In this document: positions 45,001-55,491 of the stretch, piece after piece
Numbering within the stretch: the first letter of the stretch is position 1
How the letters are laid out: the number at the start of each line of letters is the position of its first letter
NCBI GenBank assembly: GCA_941918925.1
Contig: OW799233.1
Span: forward strand, 43,266,275 to 43,330,274
DNA: 64,000 nt
Source: Phyto melanocephala
Taxonomy: Eukaryota; Arthropoda; Insecta; Diptera; Rhinophoridae
Direction: 5' to 3'
Made by a program: the position numbers and the translations under genes
Notes under the pieces: generated by a model
Seen by the model: only the letters and a program-made list of their open reading frames with translations
Databases searched by the model: none
Told to the model about the DNA's origin: nothing

Positions 45001-48000
45001 GTAAGTTTTGCTTTCTCTCTCTTTTATTTATTTATTTTATTTTTTATACCCGCCACCAAAAAAATGGTGGGGGTATATTCATTTTGTCATTCCGTTTGTA
45101 ACACATCGAAATATCCATTTTAGACCCCATAAAGTATATATATTCTGAATCAGGGTTTGATTTGATGACGATCTAGCTATGTCCGTCCGTCTGTCCGTCT
45201 GTCCGTCTGTTGAAAGCACGATAGAGGTCGCACCGAAATAGCTAGGGGGCTCAAATTTTGCCAGAATCTTTCTTATAGATAAGGTTTGTTTGGTATTGAA
45301 AATGGGCTAAATCGGAATATTAGGAAGAGAGTTATAGCTCGAAAAGCAAGAGTAGGTCGAAAAAACCGTGTCCTACGAACATCGAATAAAATGGAATTGT
45401 GTCCAAACGGATTAACGTAGACTCATGAAACTTCGAATATATATTTCCTGAGTAAAAACAATATTATTCCCCAAAAATTATCTAAATCTATGCATTAGGA
45501 GAGGAGTTATCGATCAAAATGTACGAAAATTTATACCGCACAGTGTATTTTTCGGTATATTTAAAAACAAAAACGTCATAAAAGCAACAAAATTTGATGT
45601 ACGACTCTGAAATTTTGCACATTTTGCTTTTTGGTGAGGGGCTTTTTTGTAACGGAAAATCAATATGCCACGCCCACTTTTACGCCCACCTCCCATATAA
45701 CGTTTTACCTAAAATTCATATAATTTCTCTATTAATAAAGATTTTGGAATAATAAAGGGCTATATTGAAACACCTTAGTTGTACTCATTCGCAAAAATAA
45801 CTTTGACACGCCTACTATAACGCCCACTTTTTACGTTATCCACCGTTAATGAAATTTAAAAGCTCATAAAACCACCAATATTAGAGGTATGATGATCAAA
45901 TTTGCTAGGTATATCCCCCTAAGCAATGTCATTACTGTGCCAGAAAATTAAGGTGCCACGCCCACTTTTACGCCTACCTCCCATATAACGCTTTACCTAA
46001 AATTCATATAATTTCTCTATTAATAAAAATTTTGGAATAATAAAGGGCTATATTGAAACATCTAAGCTGTACTCATTCGCAAAAACAACTTTGACACGCC
46101 TACTATAACGCCCACTTTTCACGTTATCTACCGTTAATGAAATTTAAAAGTTCATAAAACCACCAAAATTAGAGGTATGATGATCAAATTTGCTACGTAT
46201 AGCCCCCTAGTCAATGTCATTACTGTGCCAGAAAATTAAGGGGCCACGCCCACTTTTACGCCCACCTCCCATATAACGCTTTACCTAAAATTCATATAAT
46301 TTCTCTATTAATAAAAATTTTGGAATAATAAAGGGCTATATTGAAACATCTAAGTTGTACTCATTCGCAAATACAACTTTGACACGTCCACTTTAACGCC
46401 TACCTCCCATATAACGGTTTATCTTAAATTCATGTAATTTCTCTATTGACAAAGTTTTTTGGAAAATAAACGACTATATTGAAATATCTAAGTTGTATTT
46501 ATTAGCAGACTCTTTATTGACACGCCTACTTTAACGCCCACTTTCATTGAAAGACTACATTTACAAAAGCATTTTAGTAGCATATCGAAGTATCTGATGC
46601 TACAAATTTTCAATGACAATGTTGATGCTCAATTGCTGGGCATGATGATGAGGTCATGTTGACTGCTCTTTTGCCACACTATAGCAAAAACCAGCAGTGG
46701 TTCCCATTCAACGAACTAAGAAGGCAGGATTATGTTGATCAAAAGAATTACGAAGTGCATAAAATGCATTTTGTTTTGAACGCCCATTTTCACAAAAAAA
46801 CCTGAATATTAAACCTGAAAATTAATTTACAAATAATTAATTAATAATAATTATTTAATTAATTAATTAATAATTAATAATAATGAATTTTCCTGAAGAT
46901 GCTACACGAAGGAGTAGCGAAATATTGAGAATTTAAATACAAAAATTGGATATTTAAATATGAAAATTTAAAAAAATAGATCAAATAAAATAAATAATTA
47001 AACCTGAATAACTTTGACGCGTTGCTCATTTAGGTATCTTTCCACTGTTCAGATTAAGTTAGTCTGAGATTGAGAAATGTCAAATGAAATGCAAAAAAAA
47101 ACTTGTTGCTTATGTGTGGTTCACCTTCAACAGGGGCCCCTAAAAATTAACCACCCTCTATAAAGAAAGTAATACATATTTTATTTTAAAGATATTATTC
47201 CATAGTGATTAACAAAATAATAAATAATGTACTTTAAATGTACACAAAATTGGTGGTGGGTATAAAAGATTCGGCACAGCCGAATATAGTGCTCTTACTT
47301 GTTTTTAATCCATTTCGAATTCATTGTTTGCATTTTGTTTAACGTTTTTGTAAAATTCATCTGCTCGAATGCAGGCAGCCAGTCCGACACTCAGTCATTT
47401 GATGCAGGTTGTTTTAACAACAAAAATATGAAAATCAACGGAAGAGGCATAGAATTAAAGAAATGAAATCATTATTTAAACACATTTTTTATATCCTTAT
47501 GTGCTGTAATACCATGGCTACATATAGATTTGATTGAGCTATGTCTGTCTGTCCTCCCACATGTTGCACAGATCTGTATGTGGATTAATCGTTTTGAAAT
47601 ACTTGCGAATAAATTGAATATTCATATTTTATTACGCAATCTATTGCACTGTAAAATAAACATTCCTCCTTCTTCCTCCTTTTAACCAGATGTTTATGTC
47701 TGGCAGAAGTTTTTTCATCTATCTGCCTCTGTCTCTCTGTCTGATTTGTTCAATTTTTCCTGCCAGCTTTGAAGGGGTTTTTGTCTCCCCTTCGTCTGTT
47801 TTTTCCGCCACATTTTTTCCCCTTGCTCTATTAGAAAATTTATCGAAATCGTTTTCGCTAAAACAAGGAGTGTTGCCGTTGATACTGTACAAGAAGTATC
47901 ATATTTACCCTCGCCTTAGATCTCACTACAGAATAGGAGAATGTCTTCATTAGCAGCTTGTTCTCTTGTTCTGTCGCGAGCCTCCTATATTTGCCATTAA

Positions 48001-49648
48001 TTAACTCAGTTGTTAATTAACTTGTTTGCTGCATACTGGATTTGATTTGAGAACGTCATCTTAGATCCAAGTCTCATACCGTGGTAGTTAGGTTAGGTTT
48101 GGTTGAAAAGGAGGAATGGAAAACGGAATTCCCAAAACAAAAACCATAAACATAATTTCCCATAAATAACGGACTAGTCCAAGAACCCAGTCCCCTCAAT
48201 GTAACGCCTTATGGATCTCCAGTTCGAGTTCCCCAGGTATTCCAAGTTCGGCATAGTATCCACTGTAAAATTCTCGCGCCAAATATGCCCAAACGCAGGA
48301 CAGTGACAGAGGTAGTGTACCAAAGTCTCATCCTCTTCCTCGCATGCTCTACATGTTGTCTCCTCAGATAATCTCATGCGAGCTAGATGGGTTCTCAACT
48401 CCGTATGACCTGTAATTACACTGGTTAGGTTCCTAAGTGTTGGTCTACTTAGTTTCAGAATCTCTTTTGATTTCCCAAGATTTGGGTCACCCCATAATGC
48501 TCTTGTCACCTTATTGACATCAGTGCTTTGCCATTTTCTGACATGTTCCTTCATCGCCCAACGTTTAAGTTCATCCTTAAATTGTTTAAAGGGTTTAGCA
48601 TTCTCCAAAGTTATAGTACTCAGAAGAGCTCCCATTTTGGATAATTTGACGGCTTTCTCGTTACCGATAAGCCCGAAATGCTAAACCGTGGTAGTTAACA
48701 TATGCACTTGTTTGTATCGAAATCTCCTCTATATCAATGTATATTTCCATAGATATACGTCTTTTTTGTCAAAAGGAGTAGTTCGGTCCTTTGAATTTCC
48801 AGCTGTAGTCCATGAGCGTCAAGCCATGTCTTCGTTCTGGTCATGATCAACCTCAGTTTCCGTTTAGCCCTTTCCGTGTCCCTAACACTCGTCCTCGTAG
48901 CCCATTGGGAAAGTCTCCTGTAGCATTTCGAGCCTTGTATATTATCGAAGGTGACGCTCCATAAGTCTTAACTAAGAATTGATTACTGAACAGCACCAGA
49001 TGTTACTGCTGCTTTTTTTTGTCCCACATTTGTGTTATATATGAGTTCGCTGTCCTTGAGGTAGCTTCTTTTTATACGTGACATATATTTCGGAATACGT
49101 GTTTCTAAGACTCGAAGAACCTCCGGTCATCTTAGGTTCAGCATGACTAAGGGAATGAGTGGAAATTGAGAATGCACTGCCAACTTTTCTAATCACGAAA
49201 TTGTAAAGTCATGAGAGCTCAATATGAATAAAAATTAATTCTGAATTTTAATTGAATATCAAGTGCAAAAATCTAAAAATTTTAACTTTTTTTAATGGGC
49301 GTGGCACTGCCCATTTTTCTAATCACGAAATTATATATTCATGACAGCTTAATATGTGTGTGAAAAGTTTCAGAAAAATCGGTCCAGTGCAAGTACCTCC
49401 AAATTATAACCTTTTTTATGGGCGTGTCCCCGCCCACTTTTCTTATCACGAAATTATAAAGTCATGACAAGTCGGTCAAGTGCAAGTAGCTAAAACAGAT
49501 AACTAATTTTTTAGGGCGTGGCCCCGCCCACTTTTTTCCACCCATAAACACTCCCTGGTATGAGTACAACAACTTGCCAAAGTTTGAGTCCGATCGGTTT
49601 TACAGTTTCGAAGTCTATAGCTAACACACACACACTGAGTTTTACTTT

Positions 49649-49741
<93 letters not shown>

Positions 49742-52700
49742 TCGATAACACCATTAATAATGACAGTAATTCTACAGTTGCCGTTTAGTCTTAATTAAAC
49801 ATTTTTATACGAAAAAAAAAAATAAAAAATAAAGAATATAGTTGATAACAAAGTAAATTCCGAAGTTTATAAACAAAATTTGCGTTTTCACTATGAACAA
49901 ATAATTTTATTGTGGACATTCCTTTCCGTTTCTGAACATCTGCTACTTAAATCCCCGTTTGTGTAAACATCATACACTTGAAACAATTGCACAAAAACGA
50001 ACAATCCTCCTGAGATTTTTCTTTTGCATGTAAACAAATGCAAATAATCTACACAAGATGTTAATATTACTAATGCATTTTTGTTGTATTTCTAAGCTCA
50101 TTAAATAAATAAATAAGTAGATCGAATATACTTGGCATCACCGCCTTGACGGCTTCCTTTAAAAAATGTTGCATCCGCTGTGTTGTTCTCATATCACTTC
50201 TATCTCTTTCTTCGTTACAGGAATGTCCTGAAGGTGTGGTGCACGAAGACAGTTTCAAGGATATTTATGCAAAATTTTTTCCACATGGCAGTAAGTAAAC
50301 ACGCAAAAAACACAGTCACACAAACAAATACATGTTTTTATTTTGTGAATTTTTATCGCTGGTTAAATAGATGTGTACTAAGAAAAAAATTGTATGTGAA
50401 AACAAACAGCATTAATGCATGTGCGACAGTATGACCTTGATATAAGACATGTTTATATTAACACGAATATAACTAAAGTCCTGTATAATTTTACCGAGGT
50501 TCTACTGTCTATCGAAGCCACAAAAAAAGGTTCATGCCTTATCGCTAATGCTATTACACATGCACATGTTGGTACAACTCTTTCTTTAAATATTTATTTT
50601 AAATCATTTTTTTCTTCTTCTCACTCTATTATAGATTCAAGTTTATACGCTCATTATGTGTTCAAAGCGTTTGATGTGAACTGCAATGGTGCCATCAGTT
50701 TTCGGGTAATAAATTTTGTTTTATTTTATTTTTATTTTTTCATATCTTTTAATATCAACATAAATATTGGTTTATTGGTTTAAAATATGTTTTTACTTTT
50801 GTTGTGTATTTGCTGTTATTTTTAGGATTTATTGGTGACATTGTCAACATTATTACGTGGTTCAGTTTACGAGCGTTTACGTTGGACATTTAAGCTTTAC
50901 GATTTGAATGGTGACGGTCGCATCAGTCGTTCGGAGTTGAGTGAAATTGTCTTGGCCATACACGAACTGATGGGTCGGAGGGCACATCAGCCGGAAGATG
51001 ATCGAAAAGCCAGAGATCAGGTTAGTGATGACTGACACAAATTTTTTTTCGAACCACCTTAACGCACACCTGTCAGGAAATATAAAAACAAAAGTCCGTG
51101 TATTTTTCAAAAATATAGAAACACTTTAAAAATATTAAATACAAATAATTATTCAAAATTTTAAAAATTACTTAGACGATAAAATATTTTATTAATTTTC
51201 CTTTTCATTTTTCTTTTAAAATAAATTTGGTTTTGCTACTTAAGCGAATATTAGAAAAAATAATTTGAGGGAAAATGAAAGGTTTTGGTAGATTTGGCCT
51301 GTTTTTTTAGGAAAATTATTTTCGCTGTGGCATTCCTGGTTGTGCTGGACTTCAATTTTTAATATCAATCTAAAGAGATAACAAATTAAGCGAAATCCAA
51401 TTCAAAATCCAAACTGAATTTTTTTGACTTAAAACTTTTTTGCTTATCTTCAAACAATTATTCCCTTTTCACAGTTGGCAAATTACAAGGCAGACATTTT
51501 TTTTTTTAATTTTTTGTTAAACTTGCCTAAAGTTTTCACACTTGAGATATTATAAGGCAAATAAATTGTTACTTTTCTTTAGTTTTTCTTATTTAAACAT
51601 AAGAATCAAACTTTTAGCAAGAATAAGAAAATTAACAAAACCTTGGATGTATATTCAATAGGTTTGTAAAACACCGAACTATGATTTTCTTTCATAGGGT
51701 TAGTTATTCAACATTTCAGACCACCAGAGCTGTCTTCTTTCTTTCTTTTCTTTTGTATTTACTCGGTCCTCGATCGACTGAAATCCTCGAATTTTTATGC
51801 CAAGAATCCTTACATCTGATTTTGAAAGATCGTTTATCGTGAGTATCGCAAGACTGTGGAATATTTTGCCATATTCTCTACGTATTTTTTTTCAATCAAT
51901 AATAATGTCTTCCGTTAAAAGCCTTTAGAATTTTTACCATTATCTACTTAACGACATCGTCTGGATCCGTACATACATACAAACATACAATACTAATGAA
52001 GTAAGTCAACTTGAATCATTATTCATTATTTCGTTGAATTATATGCATTCAAACTTATTGAAAAGTCTTCACTACTTATACGCACTTTTAAATGAAATGT
52101 ACTTAAAGTACTCATATTCATCAACACGTATTACTCAGTTGATTAATATCGCCGTTCACGCAAGATAAAAAGACGACCAAAAGAACGTATGACTCGCGTA
52201 CTCATTATGAAGTTGTGTGTTTTAACTAGGCTTGCCAGATTGTTATTGTTAAAAAACATAGACAATTTAAATTTAACAAAACAATACAAACACAACAAGC
52301 AAAAATAAAGTGCTTGCTTTGATATCTGTTAAAGAGATTTAGATTTTTTATATTTTTATATTAGGCTATAAGTTCTATGTGATAATGACAGAATATCTAG
52401 GAAAAGTTAGTCATCCGATACTAGCTGAGTGGAATGCATTTTCGAAACCAGCTACGGTTTCATCATCAGCACTCTTTTGATCAGAGCTACAAATGTTGTG
52501 TGTAAATATCAACTATTTAACTCAGTATTTATTGAAATTTGAAATATAGAATTATTTGTTCTAATTGATTTATGTATTTCATATAACATTGAGTTAGTAC
52601 GAAATCTACCAACATCTGTTTTTCCTGTATTCTTTTTGCACGTCATTACCACAGGTAATTAATAGTTGCCTTTAGCTACAGATCCACAGATGTCGCTAAA

Positions 52701-55491
52701 GCAATTTTTTTTGCAATTATGCAGTTTCATTATATGTCACATGTGTTCTAAACAAGATGGTATTAGCTGAACAATGTTTTTATTTTTACACCATGCCCTG
52801 TGTTTGTTGTATTTTTAAAGTATTACATTTGAACTTTTTAATTTGTATTATATTTTTATATTAGGCTATAAGTTCTATGTGATAATGACAGAATATCTAG
52901 GAAAAGTTAGTCATCCGATACTAGCTGAGTGGAATGCATTTTCGAAACCAGCTACGGTTTCATCATCAGCACTCTTTTGATCAGAGCTACAAATGTTGTG
53001 TGTAAATATCAACTATTTAACTCAGTATTTATTGAAATTTGAAATATAGAATTATTTGTTCTAATTGATTTATGTATTTCATATAACATTGAGTTAGTAC
53101 GAAATCTACCAACATCTGTTTTTCCTGTATTCTTTTTGCACGTCATTACCACAGGTAATTAATAGTTGCCTTTAGCTACAGATCCACAGATGTCGCTAAA
53201 GCAATTTTTTTGCAATTATGCAGTTATGCAATTATGCATATAATGAAACTGCATAATTGCAAAAAAAATTGCTTTAGCGACATCTGTGGATCTGTAGCTA
53301 AAGGCAACTATTAATTACCTGTGGTAATGACGTGCAAAAAGAATACAGGAAAAACAGATGTTGGTAGATTTCGTACTAACTCAATGTTATATGAAATACA
53401 TAAATCAATTAGAACAAATAATTCTATATTTCAAATTTCAATAAATACTGAGTTAAATAGTTGATATTTACACACAACATTTGTAGCTCTGATCAAAAGA
53501 GTGCTGATGATGAAACCGTAGCTGGTTTCGAAAATGCATTCCACTCAGCTAGTATCGGATGACTAACTTTTCCTAGATATTCTGTCATTATCACATAGAA
53601 CTTATAGCCTAATATAAAAATATAATACAAATTAAAAAGTTCAAATGTAATACTTTAAAAATACAACAAACACAGGGCATGGTGTAAAAATAAAAACATT
53701 GTTCAGCTAATACCATCTTGTTTAGAACACATGTGACATATAATGAAACTGCATAATTGCAAAAAAATTGCTTTAGCGACATCTGTGGATCTGTAGCTAA
53801 AGGCAACTATTAATTACCTGTGGTAATGACGTGCAAAAAGAATACAGGAAAAACAGATGTTGGTAGATTTCGTACTAACTCAATGTTATATGAAATACAT
53901 AAATCAATTAGAACAAATAATTCTATATTTCAAATTTCAATAAATACTGAGTTAAATAGTTGATATTTACACACAACATTTGTAGCTCTGATCAAAAGAG
54001 TGCTGATGATGAAACCGTAGCTGGTTTCGAAAATGCATTCCACTCAGCTAGTATCGGATGACTAACTTTTCCTAGATATTCTGTCATTATCACATAGAAC
54101 TTATAGCCTAATATAAAAATATAATACATATTAAAAAGTTCAAATGTAATACTTTAAAAGATTTAGATTTTGTTTTTGCGTATTATATTTAAATTCAAGT
54201 GAGCACCTAAAAACGTAGTTTTTTAATTTGTTGCAAAAAATTTTAATTAATTTTTTAATAAAAACTCAAAATAACTGTTATTGTTTACCTCTTATTATAG
54301 AAGATAACCAAAACCTACCCTAAAGGCCATAATCAGTTGCATTTATTTAAAAATTAAATAGTGATACTTGCAAAAATTGTATATTACACATTGTAAAATT
54401 GAAAATTTTCTGGCGGCCAAAAAATATCTTGCACTCTCCGACCTGGCAACATTGTTTATTCTTCATACAAATGAGACATGGTACAATTATCAGGTAGCCT
54501 CACTAAAACAGCTGATTTTTTTTTTCTCTACCTTAAGATTTAACTAAAATGTCAAATTTTGTTTATGTATTTGTATATATTGTGTACGTATATATTCTAC
54601 CGCCAAAAAAACACGCACACATATTTGCTTTTTGACATTTAAGTCGTCGTTTTCCAACAACAAAATACATGTAGAATTTTGTTGTTGCAGAACTGAGGCT
54701 ACCTGATGATTGTACCATGATAGATACTAACTCTAACAACGTCAAAATTTTTTTCTATTTCTAACAACGTCAAATTACATTTGTGAAAAGAGATGGATAT
54801 TAAAATTGAAAAATTGGCAGCCCTGTTAATCGTAAAACAGTTATAGTTGGATTAATGGCTCTCGAATCACTGTCTTCTATAGTTTTGCATCTCATTCCCA
54901 TTTTGGTACAAAATGTCAAAGACAGAAATGCCATATAAAAAAAATTGTAGCCAAATTACTTAGAAATTATCACCAAAGTGTCAAAAAATAAATAAACAAA
55001 AGTACATTTCCCAATTTTATGGCACATTTTTTTATTTGATATGCTGCTTTAAATGTGTGTTTAATTCATTTTTCACCTATGAAATACTTGCAAAGTGTAC
55101 TCTTTTTGAACAAAAAATAGTTGGTCACCTTAGTTAGATAAATGATTTTACATTCAACTTTTGTGGTTCTAATCAATAGAATGCTGTAGATGAAAATTGG
55201 TGAAAGCCGGGTGTGTAAATGAAATTATTTAATGAGTGTCGGGAAATATTTTATTTTTTTTTAAATATTATTATTTATTTTAACATAAAACAATACATAG
55301 AAGAGATATTTTGATTTTGTCAACTATGAATTTTATTTAACATGTTTCTCTTATTTGCTTAGGTCGATCGTGTTTTTCGCAAACTGGACTTAAATCAAGA
55401 TGGTATTATAACAATTGAAGAATTTCTAGAGGCATGCCTTAAAGACGATCTAGTCACAAGATCTTTACAAATGTTCGATAATGACCTTTGA
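44845..55491 (+). CDS. KChIP: Kv-channel-interacting protein (KChIP)
   Basis: Five exons join to a 206-residue EF-hand protein of the neuronal calcium sensor/KChIP family, which binds the N-terminus of Kv4 (Shal) channels and tunes their trafficking and inactivation. Exons: 44845-45000, 50221-50290, 50635-50705, 50826-51020, 55363-55491; all introns are GT-AG. After a short unique N-terminus (1-40) come [14 protein letters not shown], a degenerate EF1 with the CPEG signature (54-57), EF2 loop 89-100 (ends Asp, not Glu), EF3 loop 125-136 ([12 protein letters not shown]) and EF4 loop 173-184 ([12 protein letters not shown]). EF3 and EF4 have full calcium ligands. No Gly2 for N-myristoylation. 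Ends [10 protein letters not shown], matching the family. The start is the first ATG of the frame and gives the usual insect length. It is the only intact host gene seen. The orthologue in Drosophila is, from memory, CG5890. Confidence 0.95.
46560..47159 (+). mobile_element. TA-type MITE remnant with Penelope insert
   Basis: The right end CCCCTAAAAATTAACCACCC with following TA near 47159 and the interior GATGCTCAATTGCTGGGCA...TTTTGCCACACTATAGC match, in reverse, the MITE at 5871-6352. The left end is not recognisable. Confidence 0.6.
46886..46933 (+). ncRNA. Hammerhead-ribozyme-like motif (Penelope fragment)
   Basis: AATTTTC pairs with GAGAATT (7 bp, one G-U) as stem I; between them are CTGAAGA, an extra T, stem GCTAC/GTAGC, GAAA and TATT. 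Same layout as the motif at 39198. Transcribed in sense within KChIP intron 1. Confidence 0.6.
48091..48684 (-). mobile_element. 5'-truncated LINE, 13-bp TSD
   Basis: Flanked by ACCGTGGTAGTTA at 48078-48090 and 48685-48697. Holds the end of an RNase H domain, the C-terminal zinc-knuckle region of ORF2 and a short 3' UTR ending in a CCTAACC tail. A second copy is at 63789-64000. Typical target-primed insertion truncated at its 5' end. Confidence 0.93.
48174..48677 (-). CDS. LINE ORF2 C-terminus (partial)
   Basis: Open frame with no start of its own. It begins [15 protein letters not shown], the last motif of a ribonuclease H domain (H-x-G-x-x-G-N-E-x-A), then [38 protein letters not shown] (a C-x2-C-x7-H-x4-C zinc-binding motif) and ends EGTGFLD. 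This order is that of RNase-H-bearing LINEs of the I/R1/Jockey group. The remaining piece is intact, but the reverse transcriptase and endonuclease are lost by 5' truncation. Confidence 0.88.
   Translation of the reverse strand, partial: FGLIGNEKAVKLSKMGALLSTITLENAKPFKQFKDELKRWAMKEHVRKWQSTDVNKVTRALWGDPNLGKSKEILKLSRPTLRNLTSVITGHTELRTHLARMRLSEETTCRACEEEDETLVHYLCHCPAFGHIWRENFTVDTMPNLEYLGNSNWRSIRRYIEGTGFLD
49160..49640. repeat. Degenerate tandem repeat with CGCCCACTTTT motif
   Basis: Three to four units of roughly 120-150 bp, each with GGGCGTGGC/GGGCGTGTC, CCCATTTTT/CCCACTTTT, TCACGAAATTAT and TCATGA. Followed by TTTGAGTCCGATCGGTTTTAC. Probably the internal part of a rolling-circle type element whose core is the adjacent microsatellite. 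Confidence 0.65.
49651..49741. repeat. (GATA)n microsatellite
   Basis: About 22 uninterrupted GATA units. Translation of this run creates the spurious SIYLSIYL frame on the minus strand. Confidence 0.97.
50221..50290 (+). CDS. KChIP: KChIP exon 2
   Basis: Acceptor TTCGTTACAG|GAA, donor GGCA|GTAAGT. 23 codons plus one base. Holds the calcium-free EF1 ([20 protein letters not shown]). Confidence 0.95.
50635..50705 (+). CDS. KChIP: KChIP exon 3
   Basis: Acceptor TCTATTATAG|AT, donor TTTCGG|GTAATA. 71 bp completes the split Asn codon and restores phase 0. Encodes [10 protein letters not shown] and most of EF2 ([10 protein letters not shown]). Confidence 0.95.
50826..51020 (+). CDS. KChIP: KChIP exon 4
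   Basis: Acceptor TTATTTTTAG|GAT, donor GATCAG|GTTAGT; 65 codons. Encodes [18 protein letters not shown], the EF3 loop and the inter-EF linker with [12 protein letters not shown]. Confidence 0.95.
51780..51960 (+). pseudogene. LINE C-terminal remnant in intron 4
   Basis: The frame [14 protein letters not shown] near 51845 resembles the R-T-x-R-L-W-N-S-L-P motif near the end of many insect LINE ORF2 proteins. Flanking frames are broken. Short and weak on its own. Confidence 0.45.
52415..52484 (-). ncRNA. Hammerhead ribozyme candidate 1
   Basis: Reverse-strand copy of the motif described at 53489; identical core and stems. Confidence 0.72.
52915..52984 (-). ncRNA. Hammerhead ribozyme candidate 2
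   Basis: Exactly 500 bp from candidate 1 and identical. With candidate 1, cleavage at both sites of a minus-strand transcript would release a unit-length RNA. Confidence 0.72.
53489..53558 (+). ncRNA. Hammerhead ribozyme candidate 3
   Basis: Type I layout. Stem I: GAGTG pairs CACTC and, beyond an internal loop, CTGAT pairs ATCGG (one G-U). Core CTGATGA is followed by one extra U, then stem II GAAACC/GGTTTC with loop GTAGCT, then GAAA. Stem III is reduced to the self-complementary ATGCAT, then UC at the predicted cleavage site before CACTC. Such minimal stem III hammerheads are known from Penelope-like elements and are thought to act as dimers. The extra base after CTGATGA is the main deviation. 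Confidence 0.75.
53988..54057 (+). ncRNA. Hammerhead ribozyme candidate 4
   Basis: Identical to candidate 3 and 499 bp downstream on the same strand, in sense with the KChIP pre-mRNA. Confidence 0.72.
54477..54719. mobile_element. MITE with 26-bp inverted repeats
   Basis: Ends CATGGTACAATTATCAGG and its complement (one mismatch), continuing through GTAGCCTCA. 243 bp, noncoding. No target duplication recognised, so unassigned. Confidence 0.7.
55363..55491 (+). CDS. KChIP: KChIP exon 5
   Basis: Acceptor TTTGCTTAG|GTC; 42 codons and TGA at 55489-55491. Encodes EF4 and the C-terminal helix [18 protein letters not shown] that packs against the channel-binding groove in KChIPs. Confidence 0.95.
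   Translation, partial: VDRVFRKLDLNQDGIITIEEFLEACLKDDLVTRSLQMFDNDL

Larger units (their letters stand above)
45045..47301 (+). mobile_element. Helentron/DINE-1-like element in KChIP intron 1
   Basis: Starts 45 bp after the exon 1 donor with TATACCCGCCACCAAAAAAA and ends GGCACAGCCGAAT then ATAGTGCTCTTACTTG. Contains CTAGCTATGTCCGTCCGTC, then three tandem blocks of about 290 bp (starting near 45668, 45955 and 46252, GCCACGCCCACTTTTACGCC). A MITE and a Penelope fragment interrupt its 3' half. Same strand as the gene. Longest copy in the window. Confidence 0.82.
47880..49150 (-). pseudogene. Older LINE reverse transcriptase relic
   Basis: On the minus strand, from about 48960 to 48745: [20 protein letters not shown], the segment after the YADD motif of Jockey/R1-type LINEs. 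Beyond the younger LINE inserted at 48091-48684 it resumes with [19 protein letters not shown] and [14 protein letters not shown], ending near 47890. Stops and shifts throughout. The join of the two parts across the insertion places the younger LINE within the thumb region. Confidence 0.75.
52348..54158. mobile_element. Palindromic ribozyme-bearing retroelement, 13-bp TSD
   Basis: An insertion of 1811 bp flanked by AGATTTAGATTTT (52335-52347 and 54159-54171). The left arm has two direct units 500 bp apart (TTAGGCTATAAGTTC at 52361 and 52861); after a turn near 53223-53240 the same two units follow in reverse. Arms are nearly identical. No protein is encoded. Each unit holds a hammerhead-like motif, so the four motifs are two minus-strand and two plus-strand. 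The tandem plus inverted layout, the terminal duplication and the ribozymes point to a nonautonomous Penelope-like or retrozyme-like element. It lies wholly in KChIP intron 4. Confidence 0.85.

Noticed and set aside
47690..47953. 87-codon frame
   Set aside because: Overlaps the older minus-strand LINE relic and has no recognisable domain of its own.
49503..49754. Frame with SIYL repeats
   Set aside because: Translation of the GATA microsatellite.
50415..50783. 122-codon frame
   Set aside because: Read-through of KChIP exon 3 into both flanking introns.
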